A stretch of DNA of 64,000 nucleotides from Luteolibacter luteus (GTDB taxonomy: Bacteria; Verrucomicrobiota; Verrucomicrobiia; Verrucomicrobiales; Akkermansiaceae). The stretch spans positions 4,712,001 through 4,776,000 of the forward strand of contig NZ_CP051774.1 in NCBI RefSeq assembly GCF_012913485.1. The letters run 5' to 3'. Of the stretch, positions 41,698-49,446 are shown one piece after another (position 1 is the stretch's first letter; each line of letters starts with the position of its first letter). The translations under genes and the position numbers were made by a program. The notes under the pieces were generated by a model. It was given only the letters and a program-made list of their open reading frames with translations. It made no database searches and was not told the DNA's origin.

Positions 41698-42795
41698 ATG
41701 AAATTAGTTTTCCAAAGATTCATTCGATCCGCGCTGCCTGTCATTGGCGTGGGGCTGCTGGTGACGGCAGCGCAGGCGGCCCTTGTGGTCCCGGCAGGAC
41801 AAGGGCATGTCCTGCTTGCCTTCCGTGATTCCTCGAATCCGGCTACCGGTTCCTATCTGGTGAACATCGGTGCGGTGTCCCAGTTCGAGTCTGCCTCCGC
41901 AGGATCGACCACTGCCGTGGCGACGATTGGTGCGCTCGCCGGCGATCTCGATGCCTTTGACACGACCGAGGACGATGAGGTGGTGCCATGGCACTCCCGC
42001 AAGCAGGTGGTGTGGTCGGCCTTCAGCCGCAATGCCGGTGACAACGATGCGATCTATATTTCGCGTCCGCGCACTTCGATCGCCCAGCAGAGCACGCCGT
42101 ATGCGGCACGCAGCGGTTTCCAGCACAACTCCGCATTTGCGGAGATCAGCTCGGTGATCGGGCAAGGCTTCAATGTTCTGACCTCCACCGCTGGTGCTCC
42201 AGATTCGGCGGACAATTCCCGGGGTGCCTTCCAGACCAGTACTTTGGCGGACGCTCCGGTCTATCGTTTCCAAGTGGCGACGGAAGGCCGAAACGACTTC
42301 GCGACCTGGCCGAACATCGAGAAGGATTTTACCGCCGGTGCGGCCAACTCCGCGATCGACTTTTATGTTCATCGCAAGGCGGCCTCGCTCTCCGATCTAG
42401 GGACCGTGACCTACCTCGGCTACTTCTCCATCACTACCGGAGGCGTGGTTAGCTTCACCCGGGCTTCCGCCGGGAATCCGAATCAGGATACCGATGGCGA
42501 CGGCTTCACTGATGGGGATGAGGCGGTGGCGGGTACGAGCCCAACTGATCCTGCTTCCTTCTTCCAAGTGTCCGCACCGGTGGTGGTACCGGGTGTCTCG
42601 CGGACTTTCAGCCTGCAGACGATCGCGAATCGCCGCTACGCGGTCGAATACAACGACGATCTGGCAGGAGCCTGGACAGAGGTCTACGTGCATCTCTCCG
42701 GTGCCGGAGCCACGCCGCTCAGCTGGGTGGACAATGATCCCACCCGCAATGGCCTGTCCCATGGCTTCTATCGCGTCCAAGTGACGAATCCCTGA
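41698..42795 (+). CDS. Secreted TSP3-type repeat protein
   Basis: A 365-residue exported protein. Signal peptide VIGVGLLVTAAQA (residues 15-27), then a beta-rich domain of about 220 residues with no match I recognise (EISSVIGQGFNVLTSTAG, FYVHRKAASLSDLG), a thrombospondin type 3-like calcium module (NQDTDGDGFTDGDEAVAGTS, near residue 262) and a C-terminal sandwich (SLQTIANRRYAVEYNDDL) typical of Verrucomicrobia secreted proteins. Its TGA touches the next frame (a possible ATG at 42795), consistent with an operon. First gene of the two-partner secretion cluster; extracellular role unknown. Confidence 0.8.
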   Translation: MKLVFQRFIRSALPVIGVGLLVTAAQAALVVPAGQGHVLLAFRDSSNPATGSYLVNIGAVSQFESASAGSTTAVATIGALAGDLDAFDTTEDDEVVPWHSRKQVVWSAFSRNAGDNDAIYISRPRTSIAQQSTPYAARSGFQHNSAFAEISSVIGQGFNVLTSTAGAPDSADNSRGAFQTSTLADAPVYRFQVATEGRNDFATWPNIEKDFTAGAANSAIDFYVHRKAASLSDLGTVTYLGYFSITTGGVVSFTRASAGNPNQDTDGDGFTDGDEAVAGTSPTDPASFFQVSAPVVVPGVSRTFSLQTIANRRYAVEYNDDLAGAWTEVYVHLSGAGATPLSWVDNDPTRNGLSHGFYRVQVTNP

Positions 42796-42851
42796 TGAAA
42801 GCCGGCCTGATCCAAACCATCCGATCTTCAATTCAACTTTTTCCGATTCCC

Positions 42852-44294
42852 ATGAAACTTTCCCAATCCGCCCTCCTCGGTCTTGTCAGCGTGGCTGGAA
42901 GCCTCGCCTCCAATGCGCAGACCAAGATCTACTTCGCCGCCTCGAACGGCGACCGCAACGCGACCCAAGTCGCCATCTCCCGGATTCTGACGAACTGGTC
43001 CTACCAAGGCCTGAACGGAAAAACCACCGGAGCCGGTGGTGCGAGCCAGACCGTGAGCGACACCTTCCGCACTTCCAACTTCGGTACTTGGAACGGCACT
43101 TGGAATGGTCAGAACGTGATCATTAAGACGAACTACGCCGGTGCGCTGGCGGGGATCGCCGCAGTCGCCGACCAACTACAGAAATTCCGTTTTGATCCTA
43201 CCGAGGGCAACGGTGACGGTGGCATCCCGGAGAACCCGCTGACCTCGACTACGGACGGCAACTACATCGAACATGCCGTGGACTTCGGTCTTTCGACCAA
43301 CTTCCAGAGCACCTCGCCTTTCAACGGATCCTACAACGATCGCACCTACAATACGGTGAAGCAGATCCCGGTGGGTATCTCTCAGCTCGGCTTCTACGGG
43401 AGCCCGGGTATTCCGATCGACAATATCACCACGCAGCAGGCCAAGCTGCTTTATGACACTGGCGCGGTACCGCTTTCCATCTTCACCGGAAACTGGAGCA
43501 ACGGTGACGAGCACAAGTGGATCTATGCACTGGGCCGCAACACCGATGCAGGCCAGCGCTTCGCTGCCCAGTTGGAGATTGGCCGTAGCGGCCTTGGCTT
43601 CCAGTGGGCCTATCAGGCTGATCCGGCTCCGACCGCCGGTGGTGCCGCGAATGCTCCTCTGATTGAGAGCCCTGCCGGCTCCGGCACTTGGGTGACGAAT
43701 CCTGCGCATGATCCGTCGAAGTCTTACCAGATCGGCACCGCCGTCATCGGTGGCGTCGTTTCCAATCACCGCCAGTGGAACAACGGGGTAGATGAAACCT
43801 TCTCCGGCATCACGGCATCCGGCGGTCACAATAGCGGTGCCAACCTGGCGATCGCCCTGACGCAGAAGCTCGGATCGGTAGCCTACAAGAAGGCGGACCC
43901 TGCTGCCACTGCTGGCTGGTATGTCGGCTACGTGACTCCGGGCGATGCCAATGCAACCGTCCTCGGAAATGGCCAAGGTGCGGCGCGTCCCGCCGATAGC
44001 AAGGGTGTGGCTCTGAAATACAACGGCATCGAGAACACTCCCGAGAACGTGAAGAGCGGACGATACACACTGTGGATCTACAACCGCATCCTCACCCCGA
44101 TCGACGGTGTCACCGCACTGGGTACCGATCCAAGTCCGACCTTCCGTAACGACTTCGTGACCGCGCTGGCGAATCGCATCAAGATCGACGTGGCCACCCA
44201 GCAAGGCATCGCCCTCGATGACGCCGCGCTGAAAGTTCATCGCACTGCGGATGGTGGCCTGGTCTTTCCGGGGCCGCTCCCGGGCGACGAATAA
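42852..44294 (+). CDS. PstS-like solute-binding protein
   Basis: A 480-residue exported protein. The start at 42852 gives a signal peptide (LSQSALLGLVSVAGSLASNA). Conserved positions recall PstS-type phosphate-binding domains: TKIYFAASNGDRNATQVAIS, QNVIIKTNYAGALAGIAAVA, a VPLSIFTGNW segment and GRNTDAGQRF (compare the GRNxDSGTR of PstS). No ABC transporter genes are adjacent, so the role is more likely ligand-scavenging or assisting the porin. A second ATG at 42795 overlaps the preceding stop and would lengthen the leader. The C-terminal 150 residues are an extra domain of unknown type. Ends at a strong terminator. Confidence 0.7.
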   Translation: MKLSQSALLGLVSVAGSLASNAQTKIYFAASNGDRNATQVAISRILTNWSYQGLNGKTTGAGGASQTVSDTFRTSNFGTWNGTWNGQNVIIKTNYAGALAGIAAVADQLQKFRFDPTEGNGDGGIPENPLTSTTDGNYIEHAVDFGLSTNFQSTSPFNGSYNDRTYNTVKQIPVGISQLGFYGSPGIPIDNITTQQAKLLYDTGAVPLSIFTGNWSNGDEHKWIYALGRNTDAGQRFAAQLEIGRSGLGFQWAYQADPAPTAGGAANAPLIESPAGSGTWVTNPAHDPSKSYQIGTAVIGGVVSNHRQWNNGVDETFSGITASGGHNSGANLAIALTQKLGSVAYKKADPAATAGWYVGYVTPGDANATVLGNGQGAARPADSKGVALKYNGIENTPENVKSGRYTLWIYNRILTPIDGVTALGTDPSPTFRNDFVTALANRIKIDVATQQGIALDDAALKVHRTADGGLVFPGPLPGDE

Positions 44295-44306
44295 GCCTTC
44301 CCTTAC

Positions 44307-44362
44307 GCCCCGGAGAGGGGACCGCGCCAACTCTCCCGCGCGGACTTTCTCCGGGGCCTTTT
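44307..44362 (+). terminator. Intrinsic terminator between the PstS-like gene and tpsB
   Basis: Outer stem of 10 bp (44307-44316 with 44348-44357), inner GC stem CCGCGC/GCGCGG, and a trailing CCTTTTG. It separates the two exported-protein genes from the nine-gene run that follows, which would have its own promoter or be read through in part. Confidence 0.75.
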
Positions 44363-44480
44363 GACCAAAAGTCTGCGGGGCCTGTCCCAGGCCATCCCTG
44401 TCCCATCTTACCCACGAGCAGGAAGTCATCCGTGACATCACGGCGCTTCCGACCTCGGGGCGGCATCGAGACAAGCAATC

Positions 44481-46082
44481 GTGAAAACCGCTTCATCCAT
44501 TTTCCCCCCACGCCTCTCCTGGCCAGCCCATGTGGTTGCGCTGGGAATCTTGCTTGGCGTGGCGGGGCAGCTGCCTGCGTCTACCCCGCAGCAGTCCACC
44601 TTGTTGATCCGCGAGTATCGCGTGCAGGGCTCGACCCTGCTGACGCCGCTCGAGATTGAGGAAGCGGTCTATCCCTATCTTGGTCCCGGTCGAACTGCAG
44701 ACGATGTTGAGCAGGCCCGGGCTGCCTTGGAGAAGGTCTTCCGCGACAAGGGCTATCAAACCGTCACCGTGCAGATTCCGGTGCAAGACCCGCGTTCCGG
44801 AGTGATCCGCTTGCAGGTCGTGGAGGGGAAGATCGGCCGGCTGCGCGTCACGGGCGCGAAGTATTTCTTGCCAAGCCGGATCAAGGAAGAAGCGCCATCG
44901 CTGGCGGAGGGCTCGGTGCCTGACTTCGCAAAGGTGAAGGCCGAGATCATCGCGCTGAACCGCTTGCCGGATCGCACGGTGAAGCCACAGCTCCGGGCTG
45001 GTGTCGAGCCGGGTACCTATGACGTGGATCTGGAGGTAGAGGACAAGTCCCCGCTCCACGGTTCGCTGGAGGTGAACAACCGCTACAGCCCGAATACCAC
45101 GCAGACCCGCCTGAATGGTGCGATCAGTTACGGCAATCTCTTCCAGAAGGGACACACGCTCGGTCTCGATTTCCAGGTGGCGCCGGAGAACCCTGACGAT
45201 GCCCTGGTTTTCTCCGGCTATTACCTGGCCCGCGTCTCAGACAAAGTCAGCCTGATGCTCCAGGCGACGAAGCAGGACAGCGATATCTCCACGCTGGGAG
45301 GCTCCGCTGTCGCTGGCCGTGGTGAGATCCTGGGCCTGCGTGCGCTTTTCGATCTGCCGGGCACGGATAGCTTCTATCAGACGTTCTCGCTGGGGATGGA
45401 TTGGAAGTCCTATGACGACCGGACGATCGGTGGATTCACCTTTGAGACTCCGATCGAATACTTTCCTGTCAGTGCGAACTACGGCGCCTCCTGGGTGAAG
45501 AAGAATTCCTTCACGCAGGCAAATCTCTCCTTGAACTTCCACCTTCGGGGGATGGGCGGGGATCAGGCCGAGTTCGATGGCAAGCGCTACCAGGCAGATG
45601 GCAGCTTCATTTACCTGCGCGGGGACCTTTCACACACGCGTGACCTGAACGATGGCTCGCAGCTCTTTGGAAAGCTCCAAGGGCAAGTATCAAGCCAACC
45701 GCTGGTGAACAGCGAACAGATCAGCGGCGGTGGCTTGGGCAATGCCCGTGGCTATCTGGAAGCGACCGCGCTGGGGGACAGCGGGATCTTTGCCACGGCG
45801 GAGTATCGTACCCGCTCTTTCATCGGGAAGAAGGACGAGAAGGGCAAGCAGGCCGATGAATGGCGGATTCATGCCTTTGTCGATGCTGGTACGCTCAATG
45901 TGATGAAGCCGCTGCCCTCGCAGAAGTCCTTTTTCAACTTCCTCAGTGCCGGCGCGGGGACCCGCTTCCGCCTGCGAGAGCACTACAACGGCTCCCTGGA
46001 CATCGGGGTCCCTTTCACCACCCAGGCCGACGCTGAGTCCGGCGAGGTCCGCGTCACTTTCCGCGGTTGGGCCGAATTTTAA
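44481..46082 (+). CDS. TpsB/FhaC-type outer-membrane transporter
   Basis: Two-partner secretion transporter, 533 residues from a GTG start (44481) with signal peptide (VVALGILLGVAGQLPAS). A POTRA_2-type domain is visible at about 35-110 (LLIREYRVQGSTLLTPLEIE, VFRDKGYQTVTVQIPVQDP) and a second POTRA near 115-185 (GRLRVTGAKYFLPSRIKEEA). The rest is a barrel ending FRGWAEF with a terminal Phe. The L6 loop motif of the family appears as GNARGYLEA near residue 420 (VRGY-like). TpsB proteins translocate a TpsA exoprotein across the outer membrane; the giant TpsA is the last gene of this run, so order here is tpsB first, tpsA last. Confidence 0.9.
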   Translation: MKTASSIFPPRLSWPAHVVALGILLGVAGQLPASTPQQSTLLIREYRVQGSTLLTPLEIEEAVYPYLGPGRTADDVEQARAALEKVFRDKGYQTVTVQIPVQDPRSGVIRLQVVEGKIGRLRVTGAKYFLPSRIKEEAPSLAEGSVPDFAKVKAEIIALNRLPDRTVKPQLRAGVEPGTYDVDLEVEDKSPLHGSLEVNNRYSPNTTQTRLNGAISYGNLFQKGHTLGLDFQVAPENPDDALVFSGYYLARVSDKVSLMLQATKQDSDISTLGGSAVAGRGEILGLRALFDLPGTDSFYQTFSLGMDWKSYDDRTIGGFTFETPIEYFPVSANYGASWVKKNSFTQANLSLNFHLRGMGGDQAEFDGKRYQADGSFIYLRGDLSHTRDLNDGSQLFGKLQGQVSSQPLVNSEQISGGGLGNARGYLEATALGDSGIFATAEYRTRSFIGKKDEKGKQADEWRIHAFVDAGTLNVMKPLPSQKSFFNFLSAGAGTRFRLREHYNGSLDIGVPFTTQADAESGEVRVTFRGWAEF

Positions 46083-46092
46083 TTTACTGACC

Positions 46093-47916
46093 ATGATCGC
46101 ACGTCACGTCATCGCACTGCTCTCCCTCAGTCTGCCCCTCCATGCCGTCGAAGGTTGGTGGAACAAGGAATGGACCCAGCGCCAGAAACTCACGCTGAAT
46201 ACGGGCGCGGATGCCGCGAAGCTCTCCGGGCCGCTCGAAAATGCCGCTGTCCTCGTGCGTCTGCACGATGGGAATTTCCAATTCGCGAGCGCGGCGGCGG
46301 ACGGTAGCGACCTCCGCTTCGTGACCGATGACGGCACGCTGCTGCCGCATGAGGTCGAAAAATACGACTCGATCGTCAACGAGGCCTTCGTGTGGCTGAA
46401 GGTGCCCTCGCTGGCAGCGGGAACGACCACGGTGAACCTTTACTACGGTTCCGCGAATCCCGCCGCGGTGGCCCCGGCAAAGACGACAGATGTCTATGAT
46501 GCTGCCTTGGTCTGGCACTTGGCCGATCGAGGTGCCGCCCCTGCGGACTCCAGTGCGAACGGTAACAATGGTAGCGTAGCTCTTGCTTCCTCCGAAGGTG
46601 CAATCATCGGCGGCGGCGCCCGCCTGCTCGGTGCCGCGCCGGTAACGGTGGCGGCTTCGCCTTCGCTCGATTTCAGCAAGGGATTTACGTGGTCGGCTTG
46701 GCTGAAGCCATCCTCATTGAAGGCGGGAGTTGAAATCTTCCGGCGCGGGGATTTCCGTATCCTCCTGGATCAAGGGGTCCCGCTTGTGGCGCTGGGCAAC
46801 CAGCGGAGCGTTCCGGGCAAGGCGGTGACGGCAGAGAGTTGGACGCATCTGGCGGTGACCGCAGCGGATGGGAAGATCTCGCTCTTCGTGAATGGTGAGC
46901 CGGTGAGCGAGCTAGCGGCTGGCCTGCCGACGCTGGATGGCGAGCTGACCATCGGCGGCGCGGAGGAGGGCTCGCGCTTTGTGGGAGAGATCGATGAACT
47001 GGAGATTTCGCAGGGAGCACGCTCCGCGGATTGGGTGAAGTTTGCCGCGATCAGCCAAGGTGGTTCCGATGCCGGATTGAGGACGGCCACCCTGGCGGCT
47101 GCTGAAAGTAGCGAGGGCGGCGGGGGGCACAGCGAGGCGTTGGAGCACGTGATGCTCTTCGGCGATATCGCGAAGAACATGATGTTCGATGGCTGGATCG
47201 CGATCGGGGTCTGCGTGATCATGATCGTGGTCGGATGGACGGTGGCGATCCAGAAGTTCAACTACCTGAATGCGGTCCAGAAGGGCACGCGAGCCTTTCT
47301 TCAGCAGTGGAAGCGGCTTTCCTCCGATCTCACCGCGCTGGATCATGCGGACGAGTCGAGTGTGAAGAGCTTGGGCGGCACCTTGGATCCCCGCACACAG
47401 GCACTGGTGAAGAAGTCGCCGCTCTATCAGATCTATCACCTGGGATCGGAAGAGATCCGCCATCGTCTGGAGCGTGACAAGAACCGCACGCAGGGCCTTT
47501 CCGGGCGCTCGATCCAGGCGATCCGCGCGGCTCTGGATGGCGGGATGGTCCATGAGACGCATCGTCTGACCAAGGGCCTGGTCTTTCTCACGATCAGCAT
47601 TGCGGGTGGTCCCTACGTCGGCCTGTTGGGCACGGTGGTGGGGGTGATGATCACCTTCGCGATCATTGCGAAGAGCGGGGAGGTGGACGTGAATTCCATC
47701 GCTCCGGGTATCGCCTCGGCGCTGCTGGCGACGGTGGCGGGGCTGGTGGTCGCGATCCCCGCGCTCTTCATCTACAGCTACCTGAATAGCCGAATCAAAG
47801 AGACGACCAGCGGGATGCAGGTCTTCATCGATGAGTTCGTGGCCAAGATGGCCGAGTTTTATCCGCCGGCCGGGGAAGTGTCTCCCTACGCGCCGAACAA
47901 CGACAAAGCCGCCTGA
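46093..47916 (+). CDS. ExbB/TolQ/MotA-type proton channel fused to DUF2341 and LamG-like domains
   Basis: A 607-residue inner-membrane protein. After a signal-like helix (VIALLSLSLPLHAVEG) comes a DUF2341 domain (about 17-140; WWNKEWTQRQKLTLNTGAD, TVNLYYGSANPA), a LamG-like jelly-roll (about 145-330; FTWSAWLKPSSLKAGVEIF, SWTHLAVTAADGKISLFVNG), then the ExbB core: a helix near 366-388 (DGWIAIGVCVIMIVVGWTVA), and two helices near 497-525 and 540-566 (YVGLLGTVVGVMITFAIIA, IASALLATVAGLVVAIPALF). The extracytoplasmic glycan-binding-like half is an unusual addition to a proton channel. Forms the stator with the two ExbD proteins to energise TonB. Confidence 0.88.
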   Translation: MIARHVIALLSLSLPLHAVEGWWNKEWTQRQKLTLNTGADAAKLSGPLENAAVLVRLHDGNFQFASAAADGSDLRFVTDDGTLLPHEVEKYDSIVNEAFVWLKVPSLAAGTTTVNLYYGSANPAAVAPAKTTDVYDAALVWHLADRGAAPADSSANGNNGSVALASSEGAIIGGGARLLGAAPVTVAASPSLDFSKGFTWSAWLKPSSLKAGVEIFRRGDFRILLDQGVPLVALGNQRSVPGKAVTAESWTHLAVTAADGKISLFVNGEPVSELAAGLPTLDGELTIGGAEEGSRFVGEIDELEISQGARSADWVKFAAISQGGSDAGLRTATLAAAESSEGGGGHSEALEHVMLFGDIAKNMMFDGWIAIGVCVIMIVVGWTVAIQKFNYLNAVQKGTRAFLQQWKRLSSDLTALDHADESSVKSLGGTLDPRTQALVKKSPLYQIYHLGSEEIRHRLERDKNRTQGLSGRSIQAIRAALDGGMVHETHRLTKGLVFLTISIAGGPYVGLLGTVVGVMITFAIIAKSGEVDVNSIAPGIASALLATVAGLVVAIPALFIYSYLNSRIKETTSGMQVFIDEFVAKMAEFYPPAGEVSPYAPNNDKAA

Positions 47917-47918
47917 TC

Positions 47919-48323
47919 ATGGCTTCCGCCGACGACAAGTCCTACGACGATATCAACGTCACGCCGATGGTGGATCTCTACCTGGTGCTGCTGTTGATCT
48001 TCATCATCATGACCACTGCGGGAGTGCAGGGCATGAAAGTGGATCTGCCACGTGCCAGCACGTCTGCAACCACGGATCTGGGTGCGTCAAAGCTGCAAGC
48101 AATCACGATCAATACCGAGGGCAAAATCGCGCTCAATACGATCCCGGTGAGCATCACCGAACTCGAGGCCAAGCTCAGCGCGCTGAAGTCGTCCACGAAG
48201 GATCTGCCGGTGGTGGTGCGGGGTGATCGCAAGAGCCAATACCAAGGAATCATGGACGTGCTCGAGGTGCTCGGGCGCGTGGGCATCGACAACATCGGTC
48301 TCGCGACTGAAGCCTCAAACTGA
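47919..48323 (+). CDS. ExbD-type biopolymer transport protein, copy 1
   Basis: A 134-residue ExbD. An N-terminal cytoplasmic tail, one helix (VDLYLVLLLIFIIMTTAGV, residues 18-37) containing the conserved protonatable Asp (DINVTPMVDLYLV) and a periplasmic domain (LQAITINTEGKIALNTIPVS, VVVRGDRKSQYQGIMDVLE). Starts 2 nt after the ExbB stop. It transmits proton motion to TonB. Its first 89 nt differ at only 3 positions from copy 2. Confidence 0.94.
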   Translation: MASADDKSYDDINVTPMVDLYLVLLLIFIIMTTAGVQGMKVDLPRASTSATTDLGASKLQAITINTEGKIALNTIPVSITELEAKLSALKSSTKDLPVVVRGDRKSQYQGIMDVLEVLGRVGIDNIGLATEASN

Positions 48324-48330
48324 AGCGGAT

Positions 48331-48738
48331 ATGGATGCTGGAGACGACAAGTCCTACGACGATATCAACGTCACGCCCATGGTGGATCTCTACCTGGTGT
48401 TGCTGCTGATCTTCATCATCATGACCACTGCCGCGGTGCAGGGGATGAAGGTGGAACTTCCCCGCGCCAGCAAGAATCCGGCGCCGGCGAATCCGAATGC
48501 TCCGAAGGTGCAGGCAATCACGATCGACGATGCCGGAAAGATCCAGCTCAACCGCGAGCCGATCACCTTGCCCGAGCTTGAACGCCGCCTGGCAGCGGCA
48601 AAGGCCGCGACGCCGGATCTGCCTGCCGTGGTGCGGGGTAATCGCACGACGCAATACCAGGTGATCATGGATGTGCTCGATATCCTGGGACGTCTGAAGA
48701 TTACCAAGATCGGCCTGGCTACCCAACCCGCGAAATAG
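48331..48738 (+). CDS. ExbD-type biopolymer transport protein, copy 2
   Basis: A 135-residue ExbD paralogue. The helix and conserved Asp segment (DINVTPMVDLYLVLLLIFII) are identical to copy 1; the periplasmic domain differs (ASKNPAPANPNAPKVQAITI, NRTTQYQVIMDVLDILGRL). The start at 48331 keeps it aligned with copy 1. Two ExbD proteins in one cassette fit an ExbB5-ExbD2-like stator made as a heterodimer. Sits 7 nt after copy 1 and 2 nt before tonB. Confidence 0.94.
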   Translation: MDAGDDKSYDDINVTPMVDLYLVLLLIFIIMTTAAVQGMKVELPRASKNPAPANPNAPKVQAITIDDAGKIQLNREPITLPELERRLAAAKAATPDLPAVVRGNRTTQYQVIMDVLDILGRLKITKIGLATQPAK

Positions 48739-48740
48739 AA

Positions 48741-49427
48741 ATGAGTGCGGAGGATTTTGAGAACGAAGGTCGGGTGAGGCGCCGTGTCATCGGTGCCGTG
48801 GTGGCGCTTGGTATCGTCGGCTTGGTCACCGCCTTTGTCCTGACGAAGCCGTCCGCCCCCGCGCCGAAGAAGGCGAAGCCGGTGGAGATCGTCCAAGTGG
48901 AGGTGCCGCCGCCGCCTCCCCCACCGCCGCCGCCACCACCGGAACCCGAACCCCAGCAACAGCCGGAGGAAAAGGAAGAGATGATCGAGCAGGAGCCGGT
49001 AGCGCAGGATGAGCCGGAAGAACCGGGACCTGAAGAACCGCCTGCCGACCTTGGCACTGGCCTGACTGGCGATGGTCCGAACAGCTTCGGGCTTTCCGGT
49101 CGGGGCGATGGCGGGGGGAGCGGGGGCAATGGTAGCGGACGCCGGGGCGGGGGACGCTTCGATCGCTATGCCGTGCTTCTTCAGAACACCCTGGCCGCAG
49201 AGCTGCGACGTAATCCGAAGACCCGGAGTGCTTCCTACAACGTCAAGGTGAGCATCCGCATCGATGCGGACGGACGTATCACCTCGCTCAAGCCGAGTTC
49301 CTCGACCGGCGATCCTTCGGTCGATTCGGCACTCCGCAATGATTTTATCGGCATCCGTTTCTCCGAGCCGCCTCCGGCCGACATGCCGATGCCGATCCAC
49401 ACGCGCCTGACCGGGCGCAAACGCTGA
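48741..49427 (+). CDS. TonB energy transducer
   Basis: A 228-residue TonB-type protein. N-terminal cytoplasmic segment, one helix (VIGAVVALGIVGLVTAFVL, residues 15-33), a long Pro/Glu-rich spacer with an eleven-proline run followed by PEPEPQQQPEEKEE, a Gly-rich stretch (GDGGGSGGNGSGRRGGG), and a C-terminal TonB-like domain (VKVSIRIDADGRITSLKPSS, TGDPSVDSALRNDFIG). It transduces ExbBD energy to an outer-membrane partner. No TonB-dependent receptor is in this run; the porin and TpsB are the nearest outer-membrane proteins. Confidence 0.9.
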   Translation: MSAEDFENEGRVRRRVIGAVVALGIVGLVTAFVLTKPSAPAPKKAKPVEIVQVEVPPPPPPPPPPPPEPEPQQQPEEKEEMIEQEPVAQDEPEEPGPEEPPADLGTGLTGDGPNSFGLSGRGDGGGSGGNGSGRRGGGRFDRYAVLLQNTLAAELRRNPKTRSASYNVKVSIRIDADGRITSLKPSSSTGDPSVDSALRNDFIGIRFSEPPPADMPMPIHTRLTGRKR

Positions 49428-49446
49428 CCTTTTTCCCTGAATTGCC

